A DNA stretch of 23,833 bases from Nitrospirota bacterium (GCA_016214375.1 JACROQ010000063.1:1-23833), one strand, 5' to 3'; positions 13,561 to 21,335 are shown, counted from the first letter of the stretch. The notes: generated by a model from the letters alone, not told the origin. Program-made: numbers and translations.

Positions 13561-14454
13561 CTAAAAAGAGGAGTGGGCTGCATGGTGTGCGTGGTGTTCG
13601 TGTCCCCCGCACCCTACGTCTTCACCTCCCAGCTCGATGTTGCTGACAGAACCTTCGACATTGCCTGCCCATGCAGGGGGCGCGCTGATGTAGGATTTGA
13701 ACTCTCCGGAGTTCTGCATCTGTTTCGCCACATCGGCTGAGGTGCAGCCTGTCATCAGAAGCGGATATACCTTTGCCTCATGGACCACCTTCCCTGCGGC
13801 ATCCTTGAACGTTATTGTCAGCTCCACCTTGGAAAGCATCTCGCCGCCGCTGTTTTCAATCTTTCCCTCGATCATGACGAGGTCGTCACCCAGTCTGGGA
13901 TCTGCCTTTGAGACATTCAGGGAGACGATCTTCACAGAGGCCTTATACGATTCTGCGGCCATGGTCTGGTGATGGAGGTCTAACGCGATGTCAAAGGGCC
14001 TGAATCTGCTGATCTTCCATCCGTCAGACTCCTTTGAGAGCTCCATGCTGAAGACCCTCTCTGCAGTGGCGCCCTTCTTAAGGATTTCCTTGATCTGTTT
14101 GTCCGTGACCCTGTTGTTTAAAAAGGCCGCAGAGTCCTCTGTGGACATCTTTGAAAAATCAGGGATGGTGATGGCAGCGTCTACCTTTGTTGTCTTTGCA
14201 TCTCCGTTGGTCTTAGTAATTCTGTAGGACAAAAGAACAGGAAAGTCCCCTTTGCCGGCCTGTGACAGGAAGAAATCTTTGGGGAGTTGAGTCTTCAAAT
14301 TTGATGAGGCTAAGGCATAAAGGCCTTCGTAGTTGTTTGACTTCCAGAACTCCAGGGCATCCTGGGCCACCTTTGACGGACTGTTGGCGCAACCCGTTAG
14401 AAGGGTTAAGACTGCAATAATAGGGAAAAGTAAAAGGAGCGCCATCTTCTTCAT
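13561..14454 (-). CDS. Lipoprotein with a His-rich, Cys-containing C-terminal tail
   Basis: I do not recognise the family. From ATG 14454 the 297-residue product starts MKKMALLLLFPIIAVLTLLT with lipobox LTGC (Cys22), so it is probably an envelope lipoprotein. The frame is open 14 codons further upstream, but the AGG before the ATG cluster supports a start at 14454-14460. The middle has a segment resembling DUF4878-like/NTF2-type lipoproteins (SPSKVAQDALEFWKSNNYEG ... DGWKISRF). A second part resembles FxLYD-like beta domains (MIEGKIENSGGEMLSKVELT). The end, GCGGHEHHAHHAAH, has six His in 11 residues plus a Cys, a plausible metal-binding tail. It sits between mntP and the ferritin-like gene on the same strand. 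Confidence 0.8.
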   Translation of the reverse strand: MKKMALLLLFPIIAVLTLLTGCANSPSKVAQDALEFWKSNNYEGLYALASSNLKTQLPKDFFLSQAGKGDFPVLLSYRITKTNGDAKTTKVDAAITIPDFSKMSTEDSAAFLNNRVTDKQIKEILKKGATAERVFSMELSKESDGWKISRFRPFDIALDLHHQTMAAESYKASVKIVSLNVSKADPRLGDDLVMIEGKIENSGGEMLSKVELTITFKDAAGKVVHEAKVYPLLMTGCTSADVAKQMQNSGEFKSYISAPPAWAGNVEGSVSNIELGGEDVGCGGHEHHAHHAAHSSF

Positions 14455-14521
14455 CATCATTATCCTCATTCTCATTGGAGATATTTTAGATATCAAAGCT
14501 TACAGAAATAAATGGGCATTA

Positions 14522-15022
14522 TTAGTCCATTGTGAATTCCGGAATACCCAGCCAGAAGCCAGTGCCCTTGATACCGTCGAGTTCGGCTTCAAGGATCTGG
14601 TAATGAGCCTCTTCCATTTCTGCGAGCCTCAGGTACATCTTTTTTGCCCCAGGGTCTGTCATCAGCCCGGCCTGCTTCAGGTAATATTCATTGGCCTTCC
14701 GCTCCTCCCTGAGCGCTGTGGAGAGAGCTTCGATGTCGGTGAGTCCGGATTCCTGATTGCTTTTTGTCCTGGTTTCCTTCAGCTTGGGCACTAACAATTC
14801 AATTTCAGACTTGGAGATTTCAGCGCTATACCAGATGTTTCGGCCCGAAATGGAGTCCAATTGTTTCTCGAGTATGGACATATGATTCCACTCGTCGAGC
14901 GCTAACGTAAGGAACATGTTCTTTCCCGATACATTCTTTGTCGCCTTTGCGTATTCCATGTATCTTTTCATTGCTTCTTTTTCAACCATGATGGCCTTCT
15001 TTAATGCGTGTTCAACTTCCAT
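14522..15022 (-). CDS. Rubrerythrin/ferritin-like diiron protein
   Basis: The 166 residues form two helical halves, each with carboxylate and ExxH ligands of a ferritin-like diiron site: Glu14/Glu16 with EWNH (Glu44-His47), and Glu106/Glu107 with EEAH (Glu137-His140). No rubredoxin-type CxxC domain is present, so it is not a complete rubrerythrin. Proteins of this type handle peroxide or iron in the cytoplasm of anaerobes. AGGAGG lies 6-7 nt before the ATG. A good promoter at 15117-15145 and nearby palindromes suggest regulated expression. The His-rich lipoprotein and mntP genes lie downstream on the same strand. Confidence 0.85.
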   Translation of the reverse strand: MEVEHALKKAIMVEKEAMKRYMEYAKATKNVSGKNMFLTLALDEWNHMSILEKQLDSISGRNIWYSAEISKSEIELLVPKLKETRTKSNQESGLTDIEALSTALREERKANEYYLKQAGLMTDPGAKKMYLRLAEMEEAHYQILEAELDGIKGTGFWLGIPEFTMD

Positions 15023-15081
15023 TTCATCCTCCTATTCCATTTGCTAAACTGTCATGATCCAGCCGGTTATTATATACGGGT

Positions 15082-15100
15082 AATGATATCATTCATGAAT
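15082..15100. promoter_or_regulatory. Two overlapping palindromes downstream of the ferritin-like promoter
   Basis: AATGATATCATT (15082-15093) and ATTCATGAAT (15091-15100) are perfect palindromes at about +10 to +28 of the predicted transcript. The first is partly Fur-box-like. A third perfect palindrome, TCCTGATCAGGA, lies upstream at 15183-15194. Operator function is inference. Confidence 0.35.
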
Positions 15101-15116
15101 TTCCTTGTAAGATGTC

Positions 15117-15145
15117 AGAATAGCAGTAAGAGATTTATGTGTCAA
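15117..15145 (-). promoter_or_regulatory. Sigma70-type promoter of the ferritin-like gene
   Basis: On the - strand, TTGACA (15145-15140, 6/6), a 17-nt spacer and TATTCT (15122-15117, 4/6) predict a start near 15110 and a leader of about 90 nt. Confidence 0.65.
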
Positions 15146-15217
15146 TGGAGATTTGACCTTGCAACATAAGACCTGGTAGCTATCCTGATCAGGACACTGA
15201 ATCCCAACAATAAAAAA

Positions 15218-16393
15218 CTACTTTAGTGTGATGACTACTATCTCAGGTGTAGTCCCTGTCCTCATTGGCGGACCCCAGGTACCTACGCCGCTCGTCGTAT
15301 AGATCGAGAAATCTCCGTCCTTGTGAAGCCCGTACTCATATCCCTGATATATCCGTTTAGCGACATAGGTGAATGGAAAGAGCTGCCCTTGATGTGTATG
15401 TCCTGATAACTGAAGATTGATACCAAGTTCCTTTGCCGCGCTAAAATTCAGGTCTGGAGACCAGTAGGTCCTTTTCATCTGTTCTGAGCTGGTCCCGCCG
15501 GCCCGCTCTATGCTGGTGGGCGTATGGTAGAGGAGTATGCTCGGCATGCCCCGTACAAAGTTCTTACGGGAGCTTATGATATTCCTGATGTCCCCCTCAT
15601 TCCCGGGCCTGGGGTAAGAAACTCCTACTATCTGAAGGCCGTCCATCTGAGCGACCTCATCATCCAGGATCTTTATCCTTGTCTGCTTTAGCGTGGACAG
15701 GGCCCTTTCTATGCCCATGTAGTTTTCGTGGTTCCCCGTGACATAAAAGATCCTCTCCCTGGTATCGAACTCATCGAGTGGTCCCGTAAAAGTAGTGAGC
15801 GCCCCGTCGACGCCGTCAAAGAGGTCCCCTGTTATGAATACCGCTTCAGGGTGGAGCGAATTCACCTTCCTTACGACACTTCTGAAATAACCAGCCCTGT
15901 GGATGACGCCCAGGTGCACGTCTGAAAGCTGTACGACTATTTTATTCCTCCACCTCTCGGGGAGGTTTTTGATCTTTACTTCTATATGCGTTATCCTCGG
16001 ATTGAAGGCGTTCCATATCCCGTAAACAGCGAATAAAAAGGACGCCAGGAAAAGAAAAGACGCCGCATAGGTCATGTTAATCTTAAGGCTGGTCATTTTG
16101 ACCAAAAGAAAGACAAACCAGCAGAGCGTCATCGCGAATATCAGGTTTATAAGAAGCCCCAAACAGAGCGCGGATAATGCGTAATAGACCTCCGTAAAGA
16201 AGTTCTCGTAAAAACGGACGAGTATCAATGAAGTCACGAAACTTACGGAAAGAATAACAAGGGCCGGCGGCAATAAGACTTTTACCCTCGGGCCTACCGG
16301 GAAAAAGCGGATGACCGTAAGGTATAAAAGGAAGTGTACAGCAAAAGAGCCGATCAGTATCCTTATAAAAAATGATGAAAGTCTGAAGAACAT
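15218..16393 (-). CDS. Membrane-anchored calcineurin-like metallophosphoesterase
   Basis: The 391 residues have four to five N-terminal transmembrane helices (about 1-128) followed by a dinuclear metallophosphoesterase domain with every family motif: LSDVHLG (Asp158, His160), GDLFDG (189-194), GNHE (220-223), a later His (YHTP, about 290) and GHTH (331-334). Related YaeI/YkoQ-type proteins sit on the membrane, and some act on lipid A precursors or other phospho-compounds. The substrate here cannot be inferred. The start has only a weak Shine-Dalgarno. It is divergent from the GIY-YIG-like gene and is separated by 195 nt from the ferritin-like gene downstream, which has its own promoter. Confidence 0.88.
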   Translation of the reverse strand: MFFRLSSFFIRILIGSFAVHFLLYLTVIRFFPVGPRVKVLLPPALVILSVSFVTSLILVRFYENFFTEVYYALSALCLGLLINLIFAMTLCWFVFLLVKMTSLKINMTYAASFLFLASFLFAVYGIWNAFNPRITHIEVKIKNLPERWRNKIVVQLSDVHLGVIHRAGYFRSVVRKVNSLHPEAVFITGDLFDGVDGALTTFTGPLDEFDTRERIFYVTGNHENYMGIERALSTLKQTRIKILDDEVAQMDGLQIVGVSYPRPGNEGDIRNIISSRKNFVRGMPSILLYHTPTSIERAGGTSSEQMKRTYWSPDLNFSAAKELGINLQLSGHTHQGQLFPFTYVAKRIYQGYEYGLHKDGDFSIYTTSGVGTWGPPMRTGTTPEIVVITLK

Positions 16394-16500
16394 GGATTTA
16401 TCTGGCGCTCATGAGGTTGATGCATATTCTACCATATTTTACTTGCTTCTTTTCTGGATAGTTAATAAACTCAGGCAGAATCTTAAATTGGGAGGTGAGT

Positions 16501-16974
16501 ATGCAAGATATAATATTTTCTCCTTGGATAGCATGGAATAAGCGTAACTCCTTAAAGAACAGTGACCCATGGGGGGTCTATTTATTAGCACATTTTGATA
16601 ATGTGCCTGAGGGATCTGCTGATCCTCAATCAGTAGAAACAATATATATAGGTGAAACAACTAAGGGGTCATTTTCTAAACGATGGAGAGGAAGAAAAAA
16701 ACTTATTGATATTTCGAAGGATAATCTACACGTTGCTATATTCCCTGTAAGCAATATGGAACTGAAAAAAGAAGTAGAAAATGCTGTAGATGAATTCTTA
16801 AAACAACGCTGTAAAAAAAGTGGCAAGGATACTACGATTCGAAAGGTACTGATAAAGAATGAACTAAAAGAAAGAGATATATTAACACAAACATTTATTA
16901 AGTATGTTGAGCGAAAGTTAATCTGGGAATATGTAAAGCTCTGGGGTAAAAGACCGGCCCTCAACAAAGAATAA
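16501..16974 (+). CDS. GIY-YIG nuclease-like protein
   Basis: The 157 residues contain the spaced hallmarks of the GIY-YIG fold: GVY (25-27, in WGVYLLAHF), YIG (49-51, in TIYIGET), Arg61 in FSKRW, a late Glu143 in KLIWEY and Asn155 in PALN. In this superfamily these form the active site for metal-dependent phosphodiester cleavage. No second domain is visible, so it is a minimal nuclease or a degenerate relative. It starts at ATG 16501 with GGAGG 5 nt upstream; a GTG at 16495 overlaps that signal. The gene is visibly more AT-rich than its neighbours, which suggests acquisition. It converges on the unknown gene at 17060-17458. A role in defence or mobile-element biology is possible but unproven. 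Confidence 0.7.
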   Translation: MQDIIFSPWIAWNKRNSLKNSDPWGVYLLAHFDNVPEGSADPQSVETIYIGETTKGSFSKRWRGRKKLIDISKDNLHVAIFPVSNMELKKEVENAVDEFLKQRCKKSGKDTTIRKVLIKNELKERDILTQTFIKYVERKLIWEYVKLWGKRPALNKE

Positions 16975-17059
16975 AATGAATATTAATTTGTTATAGTACA
17001 CTGTATACAAGACCGCTATGGAATGTCTTAAGCTGTGTATGGTATATAGGAAAAGTGTT

Positions 17060-17458
17060 TTAAAGTTCTTCAACGCTTTTTTCTCCTTCTATCTGAATCC
17101 ACAAGTCACCGTTCAGCTCGATAATATCGCCTCCAACTAACACCGTATTTTGATCGAAGCTCTCTATAGCCCGAGGCAATGCATTCACATCTCTGGCCAC
17201 CTGCATGATCAGGTAGCAAGGGGCACCTTGCCGCACTAAATCAACGTGTCTTCTCCTCTCATTGCGCGCAGGGCTTCGCTCGTGCTTGTCCCCCTCCATG
17301 TATAGAACCTTGACGTAGTTGGAGTTATCATGGACTCGCATCTCGTTTTGCCAGACACATAGAAAAACCGTACCATCATGACGAATTGCCCCCCACGACC
17401 ACCGAGAATTTACCATTGGTGCACCAAGTATTGTTTTGAAAAACTCAGTCCGTGTCAT
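17060..17458 (-). CDS. Hypothetical protein, 132 aa, no recognised family
   Basis: The product starts MTRTEFFKTILGAPMVNSRW and contains SWGAIRHDGTVFLCVWQNE, RRRHVDLVRQGAPCYLIM and VLVGGDIIELNGDLWIQI. It is a soluble mixed alpha/beta protein with no signal peptide or membrane helix. The first part resembles, in my memory, short proteins or N-terminal domains found near restriction or HNH nuclease genes, but I cannot name the family. GGGGGTGA lies 5-10 nt before the ATG, and the frame is uninterrupted, so it is probably a real gene. It converges with the GIY-YIG-like gene; the 85 nt between them contain no clear terminator. Confidence 0.65.
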   Translation of the reverse strand: MTRTEFFKTILGAPMVNSRWSWGAIRHDGTVFLCVWQNEMRVHDNSNYVKVLYMEGDKHERSPARNERRRHVDLVRQGAPCYLIMQVARDVNALPRAIESFDQNTVLVGGDIIELNGDLWIQIEGEKSVEEL

Positions 17459-17892
17459 AACTCACCCCCTAAGTACTGCATATCTTGATCGGCATCATTC
17501 TAATTTCGCCCTTTACCTATTAGGTGCAACTGGAGTTTAACAAAAATAGGAAAATTGGGCAACAGATGGGTAAGAAAGAGGAAATTTTTTATTCAAAGGC
17601 GAAACTCGATTTATGGAGATCTATTTCTATATGAAATGTGCAACTATTATTTATTATTACAGCTTCACACTTTCAGGAAGAAGTTAACCTTGAGCGACCG
17701 CGTCTTCAAGCAACCAGAGATTCAAGGTTTTTCTCTGATTCGCTTCAGCACGGCATTCCAGATTTCTGTCAGTCCCAGGCGCTGGGCCTATCAAGAAATC
17801 GGTTTTCTGAGGGGTACTGTAGCGGCATGGGTTTTGACTGTCAAAAGAAATTTTGCTGAAGAAACCTGCCGCTGCAGGGATGACGATGAGCG
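17459..17892. other. 434-nt stretch with no convincing gene
   Basis: No frame here has a believable start with a ribosome binding site. A + strand frame (17555-17896) has odd composition and no recognisable motif. On the - strand, short open pieces in different frames (for example AQRLGLTEIWNAVLKRIREK) look like the end of a decayed ORF, perhaps a transposase, but this is not provable. CCTGC and GCAGG near 17867-17880 form a small hairpin just downstream of the norB fragment. Confidence 0.5.
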
Positions 17893-18531
17893 CTAAGGCG
17901 GCTGGTTATTTATGGATCGATAGGTCAGTATGACGGCGATCAATGCGGGGATAACGCCTAATCCAATGAAGACGAGGTCCCCCGGCATCCGGAGCCATTC
18001 TATGATCCGGACGATCCTCTGACCTGAGAACTCAGGGCCTCTGGCGTGCCAATACCCGTTTTTCAATACATCCAGAAGTTGGAGCACGCCGCCAGGGAAA
18101 AGGCTTGTCGCAACCATCAGTGCCAGACCGGCATTTAACCCCCAAAAAGAGATCCGCATATACTTCTCCGGACGCCTCCATTGTCCATCTGTTAATACCT
18201 GCCGGAGGGCAAAGACCATCAGGGCCATGGCCATCATCCCAAAGACGCCCATCATTGCCGTGTGCCCATGATTCGGTGTCAGAATGGTTCCTGCCTCAAA
18301 GTAACTTACAATGGGCAGGTTGATGAGGAATCCAAAGACCCCGGCACCTACGAAATTCCAAAATCCTACGGCCATCAGGAAGTAAAAGGTCCATTTGTGC
18401 GGAATGGAAATATTTATCCCGCAGGTATCACACCTGCTCTGGGTCAGTTGAATGAAATCCCAGGCATCCAGTGTCAGGAGGGTCAGGGGCACGACCTCCA
18501 GAGCGGAAAATATGGCCGCGAGGAATGGCAA
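17893..18531 (-). pseudogene. norB: 5'-truncated nitric oxide reductase (NorB/qNOR-type) fragment
   Basis: The open frame encodes the last ~212 residues of a heme-copper oxidase-superfamily NO reductase large subunit, starting MPFLAAIFSALEVVPL (TTG 18531) and including GAGVFGFLINLP, NHGHTAMMGVFGMM (His88 and His90 correspond to the helix X heme ligands) and GYWHARGPEF. Full subunits are about 450 (cNOR) or 750 (qNOR) residues. The region with the FeB histidines and the first heme ligand is missing. A stop codon in the same frame lies at 18548-18550, where the DUF5647-like gene ends, so no upstream exon-like remainder exists here. The protein cannot be catalytic alone. About five hydrophobic helices remain. 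Confidence 0.8.
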
Positions 18532-18547
18532 AAGGTGACAGACTTAT

Positions 18548-18808
18548 TTAAGCTGACAGCAATTCAATCTTCGGCAATATCGTTTTAGGTTTCTCAAACT
18601 CAACTATCACGACCTTCTTTCCCTTTTTGAGGAGGGAATCAACGGTCTTTTTATTTTCATTATATAATTCTGGGTCGTCTGTGGGCAGTATTACAAGTTC
18701 AGCCTCAGAGGGTATATTATCTATCACATCGGGATGATCAAAAGCATATTTCATAAACTCATTCAGCAAGTCGAGGTTCTTTTTGACGATCTCATCTTTT
18801 GCTATCAT
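18548..18808 (-). CDS. DUF5647-like protein, 86 aa
   Basis: The product begins MIAKDEIVKKNLDLLNEFMK and continues YAFDHPDVIDNIPSEAELVI, LPTDDPELYNENKKTVDSLL and KKGKKVVIVEFEKPK. This pattern (helix, then LPxDDPEL, then a KxVVxV strand) fits the DUF5647 family as I remember it; its function is unknown. AGGAGGAG lies upstream of the ATG. The start overlaps the stop of the 50-aa gene at 18805-18957 (ATGA), so the two are co-translated. The truncated norB follows 16 nt downstream. Confidence 0.8.
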   Translation of the reverse strand: MIAKDEIVKKNLDLLNEFMKYAFDHPDVIDNIPSEAELVILPTDDPELYNENKKTVDSLLKKGKKVVIVEFEKPKTILPKIELLSA

Positions 18809-18957
18809 CTCATCTCCTCCTCATAGGCCCTTCTATACCATTTCCAGGATATCTTAAGATCCTGAACTGCAAATGTAAACGCGGTATTAAAATCATTAAA
18901 ATACAAAGGTTGCTTCTCAATGTTCCCATTGTGATGGATAATATCCTTTGTCTGCAA
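18805..18957 (-). CDS. Small protein, 50 aa, TTG start, coupled to the DUF5647-like gene
   Basis: This gene is too short to be found with ordinary length cut-offs. From TTG 18957 it reads MQTKDIIHHNGNIEKQPLYF, then NDFNTAFTFAVQDLKISWKW and YRRAYEEEMR. AAGGGGGTGG lies about 5 nt upstream of the TTG. The composition (Trp-Lys-Trp-Tyr, acidic end) is protein-like. Its stop overlaps the next ATG by 4 nt, as in real operons. The in-frame stop TAA about 15 codons upstream limits the gene to this size. The family is not recognised; it may be a partner of the DUF5647-like protein. Confidence 0.7.
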   Translation of the reverse strand: MQTKDIIHHNGNIEKQPLYFNDFNTAFTFAVQDLKISWKWYRRAYEEEMR

Positions 18958-19044
18958 ATATACCACCCCCTTAGGTTTTAATGATATAAGAAGATATTAC
19001 AAATCAAAGGCAAAAGCAAGATGAGGGGGCTTCCCCACAAAAAA

Positions 19045-19074
19045 TTGACAACGCATGCAGAGTGTTGCTATAGT
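19045..19074 (+). promoter_or_regulatory. Sigma70-type promoter of ilvE
   Basis: TTGACA (19045-19050, 6/6), an 18-nt spacer and TATAGT (19069-19074, 5/6) predict a start near 19081 and a leader of about 100 nt, which contains repeat R1. This argues against the longer in-frame start at 19021. Confidence 0.7.
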
Positions 19075-19112
19075 GGATACGCTGTGGCGAAGGGTCTGAT
19101 GCGCCGGGTTAA

Positions 19113-19165
19113 TCAGATTCTTCGCTTTGCTCAGAATGACAGGGAACGGGGATTTTCAGGTGAAA
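19113..19165 (+). repeat. REP-type repeat R1 in the ilvE leader
   Basis: Begins TCAGATTCTTCGC, contains GCTCAGAATGACAGG and ends GATTTTCAGGTGAAA. It matches 23057-23109 at 48 of 53 positions. Just 5' lies GCGAAGGGTCTGAT (19087-19100), partly complementary to its start. Confidence 0.85.
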
Positions 19166-19182
19166 AATCAGGAGGCCTGGAG

Positions 19183-20097
19183 ATGCTGAAGGAAGCAGAG
19201 AAGATCTGGATGGATGGTCAATTTGTCAACTGGAAAGATGCGAGGGTCCATGTTTTAACCCATACCCTCCATTATGGAGTCGGCGCATTTGAAGGGATCC
19301 GATGTTATAAGGCAGGAGATGGTTCTGCGATATTTCGCCTCGACGACCATGTGGAACGGCTTTTTACCTCAGCCCATATCATGAGTATCGAGATCCCCTA
19401 TACAAGGGACGAGATTAAAGAGGCCATAAAAGAGACGGTAAGGATTAACAGACTCGATGCGTGTTACATTCGCCCGATTGTCTATGTTGGATATGGGTCC
19501 ATGGGGCTTTATGTTGAAGACAACCCGATCAATGTAGCGATTGCCGCATGGACATGGGGTTCCTATCTTGGAGATGAGGGGCTTAAAAAAGGGATCAGGG
19601 TAAAGATCTCCTCGTTTACCAGGCATCATGTCAATATCTCCATGACAAGGGCCAAGGTGCCTGGATATTATGTAAACTCCATCCTTGCCAAGAAGGAGGT
19701 TAAGGCTGCCGGCTATGATGAGGCGGTACTCCTTGACCCTGATGGATATGTCGCAGAGGGGAGTGGTGAGAATATATTTATTGTGCGTAAAGGTATCATG
19801 AAGACGACACCTCTCACCTCAATACTCGCGGGGATCACCAGGGAGTCTATTATCCACCTTGCCAGAGAGATGGGGATGACCGTTGTGGAGGAGAGATTCA
19901 CACGGGATGATCTCTATATAGCGGATGAGGCCTTTTTAACAGGGACTGCGGCTGAGCTCACCCCTATAAGGGAGGTAGATAACCGGGTCATCGGGACTGG
20001 AAAACCAGGACCCGTTACACAGAGGCTCCAGGATGCCTTCTTTAACATTGTTCAGGGCCGGGAGAAGCGCTATAAAGACTGGCTGACGTACCTGTAA
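19183..20097 (+). CDS. ilvE: Branched-chain amino acid aminotransferase
   Basis: IlvE catalyses the last step of Val, Ile and Leu synthesis, transferring an amino group from glutamate with PLP. The 304 residues start MLKEAEKIWMDGQFV, with AGGAGG (19170-19175) 7 nt upstream. Longer in-frame starts would precede the promoter and translate the repeat, so they are rejected. Fold-type IV features are HTLHYGVGAFEGIRCY, the PLP lysine Lys158 in TRAKVPGYYVNS, EGSGENIF and TPLTSILAGITR, and a late FLTGTAAELTPI. Length is normal. It appears monocistronic, with its own promoter and a 187-nt gap to the next gene. Confidence 0.95.
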   Translation: MLKEAEKIWMDGQFVNWKDARVHVLTHTLHYGVGAFEGIRCYKAGDGSAIFRLDDHVERLFTSAHIMSIEIPYTRDEIKEAIKETVRINRLDACYIRPIVYVGYGSMGLYVEDNPINVAIAAWTWGSYLGDEGLKKGIRVKISSFTRHHVNISMTRAKVPGYYVNSILAKKEVKAAGYDEAVLLDPDGYVAEGSGENIFIVRKGIMKTTPLTSILAGITRESIIHLAREMGMTVVEERFTRDDLYIADEAFLTGTAAELTPIREVDNRVIGTGKPGPVTQRLQDAFFNIVQGREKRYKDWLTYL

Positions 20098-20210
20098 GCT
20101 AACTGCCCCTCCGTTTCATAGCCTCCCTTCGTAATACTTTCGGTGGAGGGGGGATGTTTGGTGACCGTCCGCTATCCCACTAAAAAGTCCTGCAAATAGA
20201 TAGACTCCTA

Positions 20211-20219
20211 TGGTATAAT
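20211..20219 (+). promoter_or_regulatory. Extended -10 promoter of the alpha/beta hydrolase gene
   Basis: TG-G-TATAAT is a perfect extended -10 element. The -35 region is poor. A start near 20226 leaves a ~60-nt leader ending in GGAGGGGGAGGG before the ATG at 20285. Confidence 0.6.
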
Positions 20220-20284
20220 CCCTCCATAGACAGGGGCGGTTTCAAGGACTGCCGGTCTTCTAAGGAGGGGGAGGGATTTTTTTT

Positions 20285-21115
20285 ATGGAGAGGGAGACAA
20301 GATATAGGGATTTTAAGGTCCGTTACCGTGAAGAGGGAACGGGAGATACTCTTGTCTTGGTCCATGGTTTTTGTGAGTCGCTGGATATCTGGGATGAGTT
20401 TATCAAAATACTCTCCCAGAGATACCATGTGGTTGCCCCTGAACTGTTGGGTCAGGGTAAAAATGAACTTCCTCCCGGGATTCAGGGGGGAGAGGCTGCC
20501 GGCGGATACGCTGTGACCATGGAGATGTTTGCAGAAGGGGTCAATGAGGTACTGAAGGCGTGCAGGGTTGAACAGTGTACGATCGTTGGTCACTCCATGG
20601 GTGGGTATACGGCCCTTGCCTTTGCAGAACTTTTTCCTGAGAAGGTAAAGGGGCTCTGCCTGTTCCATTCGTCTGCGTTGGCAGATACAGAAGAGAAGAA
20701 GGCCGACAGGAATAAGGCGATCGAGGCTGTGAAAAAGGATCAGTCCGCCTTTTTGGCGGGCCTTGTCCCCAGGATGTTTGCTCCCTCCAATGTTGGGAGG
20801 ATGAAGGGAGAAGTCGAGAGGATTCTCTCGATTGCAAAGAATACCTCCCAAAATGGCCTGATCGCCGCCCTGGCCGGTATGCGTGACCGGATAGACCGCC
20901 AGCATGTCTTAGAGCGTATAGATTGTCCTGTCCTGTTTATCATTGGAAAGGATGATCTCATGATCCCGCCCGAGAGGGTGCTATCCCAGATTGTCAAACC
21001 AGGGCATTCTGAGGTCCTGATGCTGAACAGGGTAGGGCACATGGGGTTTTATGAGGCGAAGGAGACGACGCTATTTGCAGTAGAGAAATTTATGGAAGAG
21101 ACGGGAACCGCGTAG
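20285..21115 (+). CDS. Alpha/beta hydrolase
   Basis: The 276-residue cytoplasmic protein has the canonical fold and triad: oxyanion-side motif LVHGFCES, nucleophile elbow GHSMGG with Ser104, acid in GKDDLMIPP (Asp223 or Asp224) and His252 in VGHMGF. The order LVHG, PELLGQG, GHSMGG, VLFIIGKDD, VGHMG resembles small esterases and the RutD/MenH-type group. The substrate cannot be read from the sequence. GAGGG lies about 9 nt upstream of the ATG. It has its own extended -10 promoter and is followed by repeat R2, so it is likely a single-gene unit. Confidence 0.9.
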   Translation: MERETRYRDFKVRYREEGTGDTLVLVHGFCESLDIWDEFIKILSQRYHVVAPELLGQGKNELPPGIQGGEAAGGYAVTMEMFAEGVNEVLKACRVEQCTIVGHSMGGYTALAFAELFPEKVKGLCLFHSSALADTEEKKADRNKAIEAVKKDQSAFLAGLVPRMFAPSNVGRMKGEVERILSIAKNTSQNGLIAALAGMRDRIDRQHVLERIDCPVLFIIGKDDLMIPPERVLSQIVKPGHSEVLMLNRVGHMGFYEAKETTLFAVEKFMEETGTA

Positions 21116-21141
21116 CAGGTAGTTGAAAAGCTCTTTTTGTT

Positions 21142-21227
21142 TGTCATCCTGAGCGAAGCGAAGGATCTGACTCCTGAGGAAGACTAAGTGTTATCAGATC
21201 CTTCGGGCATTCGCCCTCAGGATGACA
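21142..21227. repeat. REP-type palindromic repeat R2
   Basis: TGTCATCCTGAGCGAAGCG (from 21142) is mirrored by CGCCCTCAGGATGACA (ending 21227), with GGATCTGA and TCAGATCC inside, giving a long imperfect hairpin with a 23-nt loop. It belongs to the same family as R3 and R1 and lies between the hydrolase and the propeller lipoprotein genes. Confidence 0.88.
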
Positions 21228-21335
21228 TCCTGATCAAACTCAGATCCTCAGGCGCAGTTTGAACGGAGTCAAGGAATGATAGTTTGGGAGACTTTTTCAG
21301 CAACCTGATAGTGGCAATAAGGGGAGGAAGAGCAA

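Noticed and set aside
17555..17896. 113-codon + strand open frame
   Set aside because: No family motif, poor start context and unusual composition; it overlaps an alternative frame of similar quality, so chance is the simpler explanation.
19021..19182. Longer N-terminus for IlvE starting at 19021
   Set aside because: It would begin upstream of the TTGACA/TATAGT promoter and translate REP repeat R1. The Shine-Dalgarno fits ATG 19183, which gives the normal family start.
20103..20154. Terminator after ilvE
   Set aside because: CCCCTCC and GGAGGGG can pair, but the loop is long and no T-run follows, so evidence for an intrinsic terminator is weak.
20220..20269. CCCTCC/GGAGGG pairing that could hide the hydrolase ribosome binding site
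   Set aside because: The CCCTCC arm (20220-20225) lies before the predicted transcription start, so it would not be in the mRNA.
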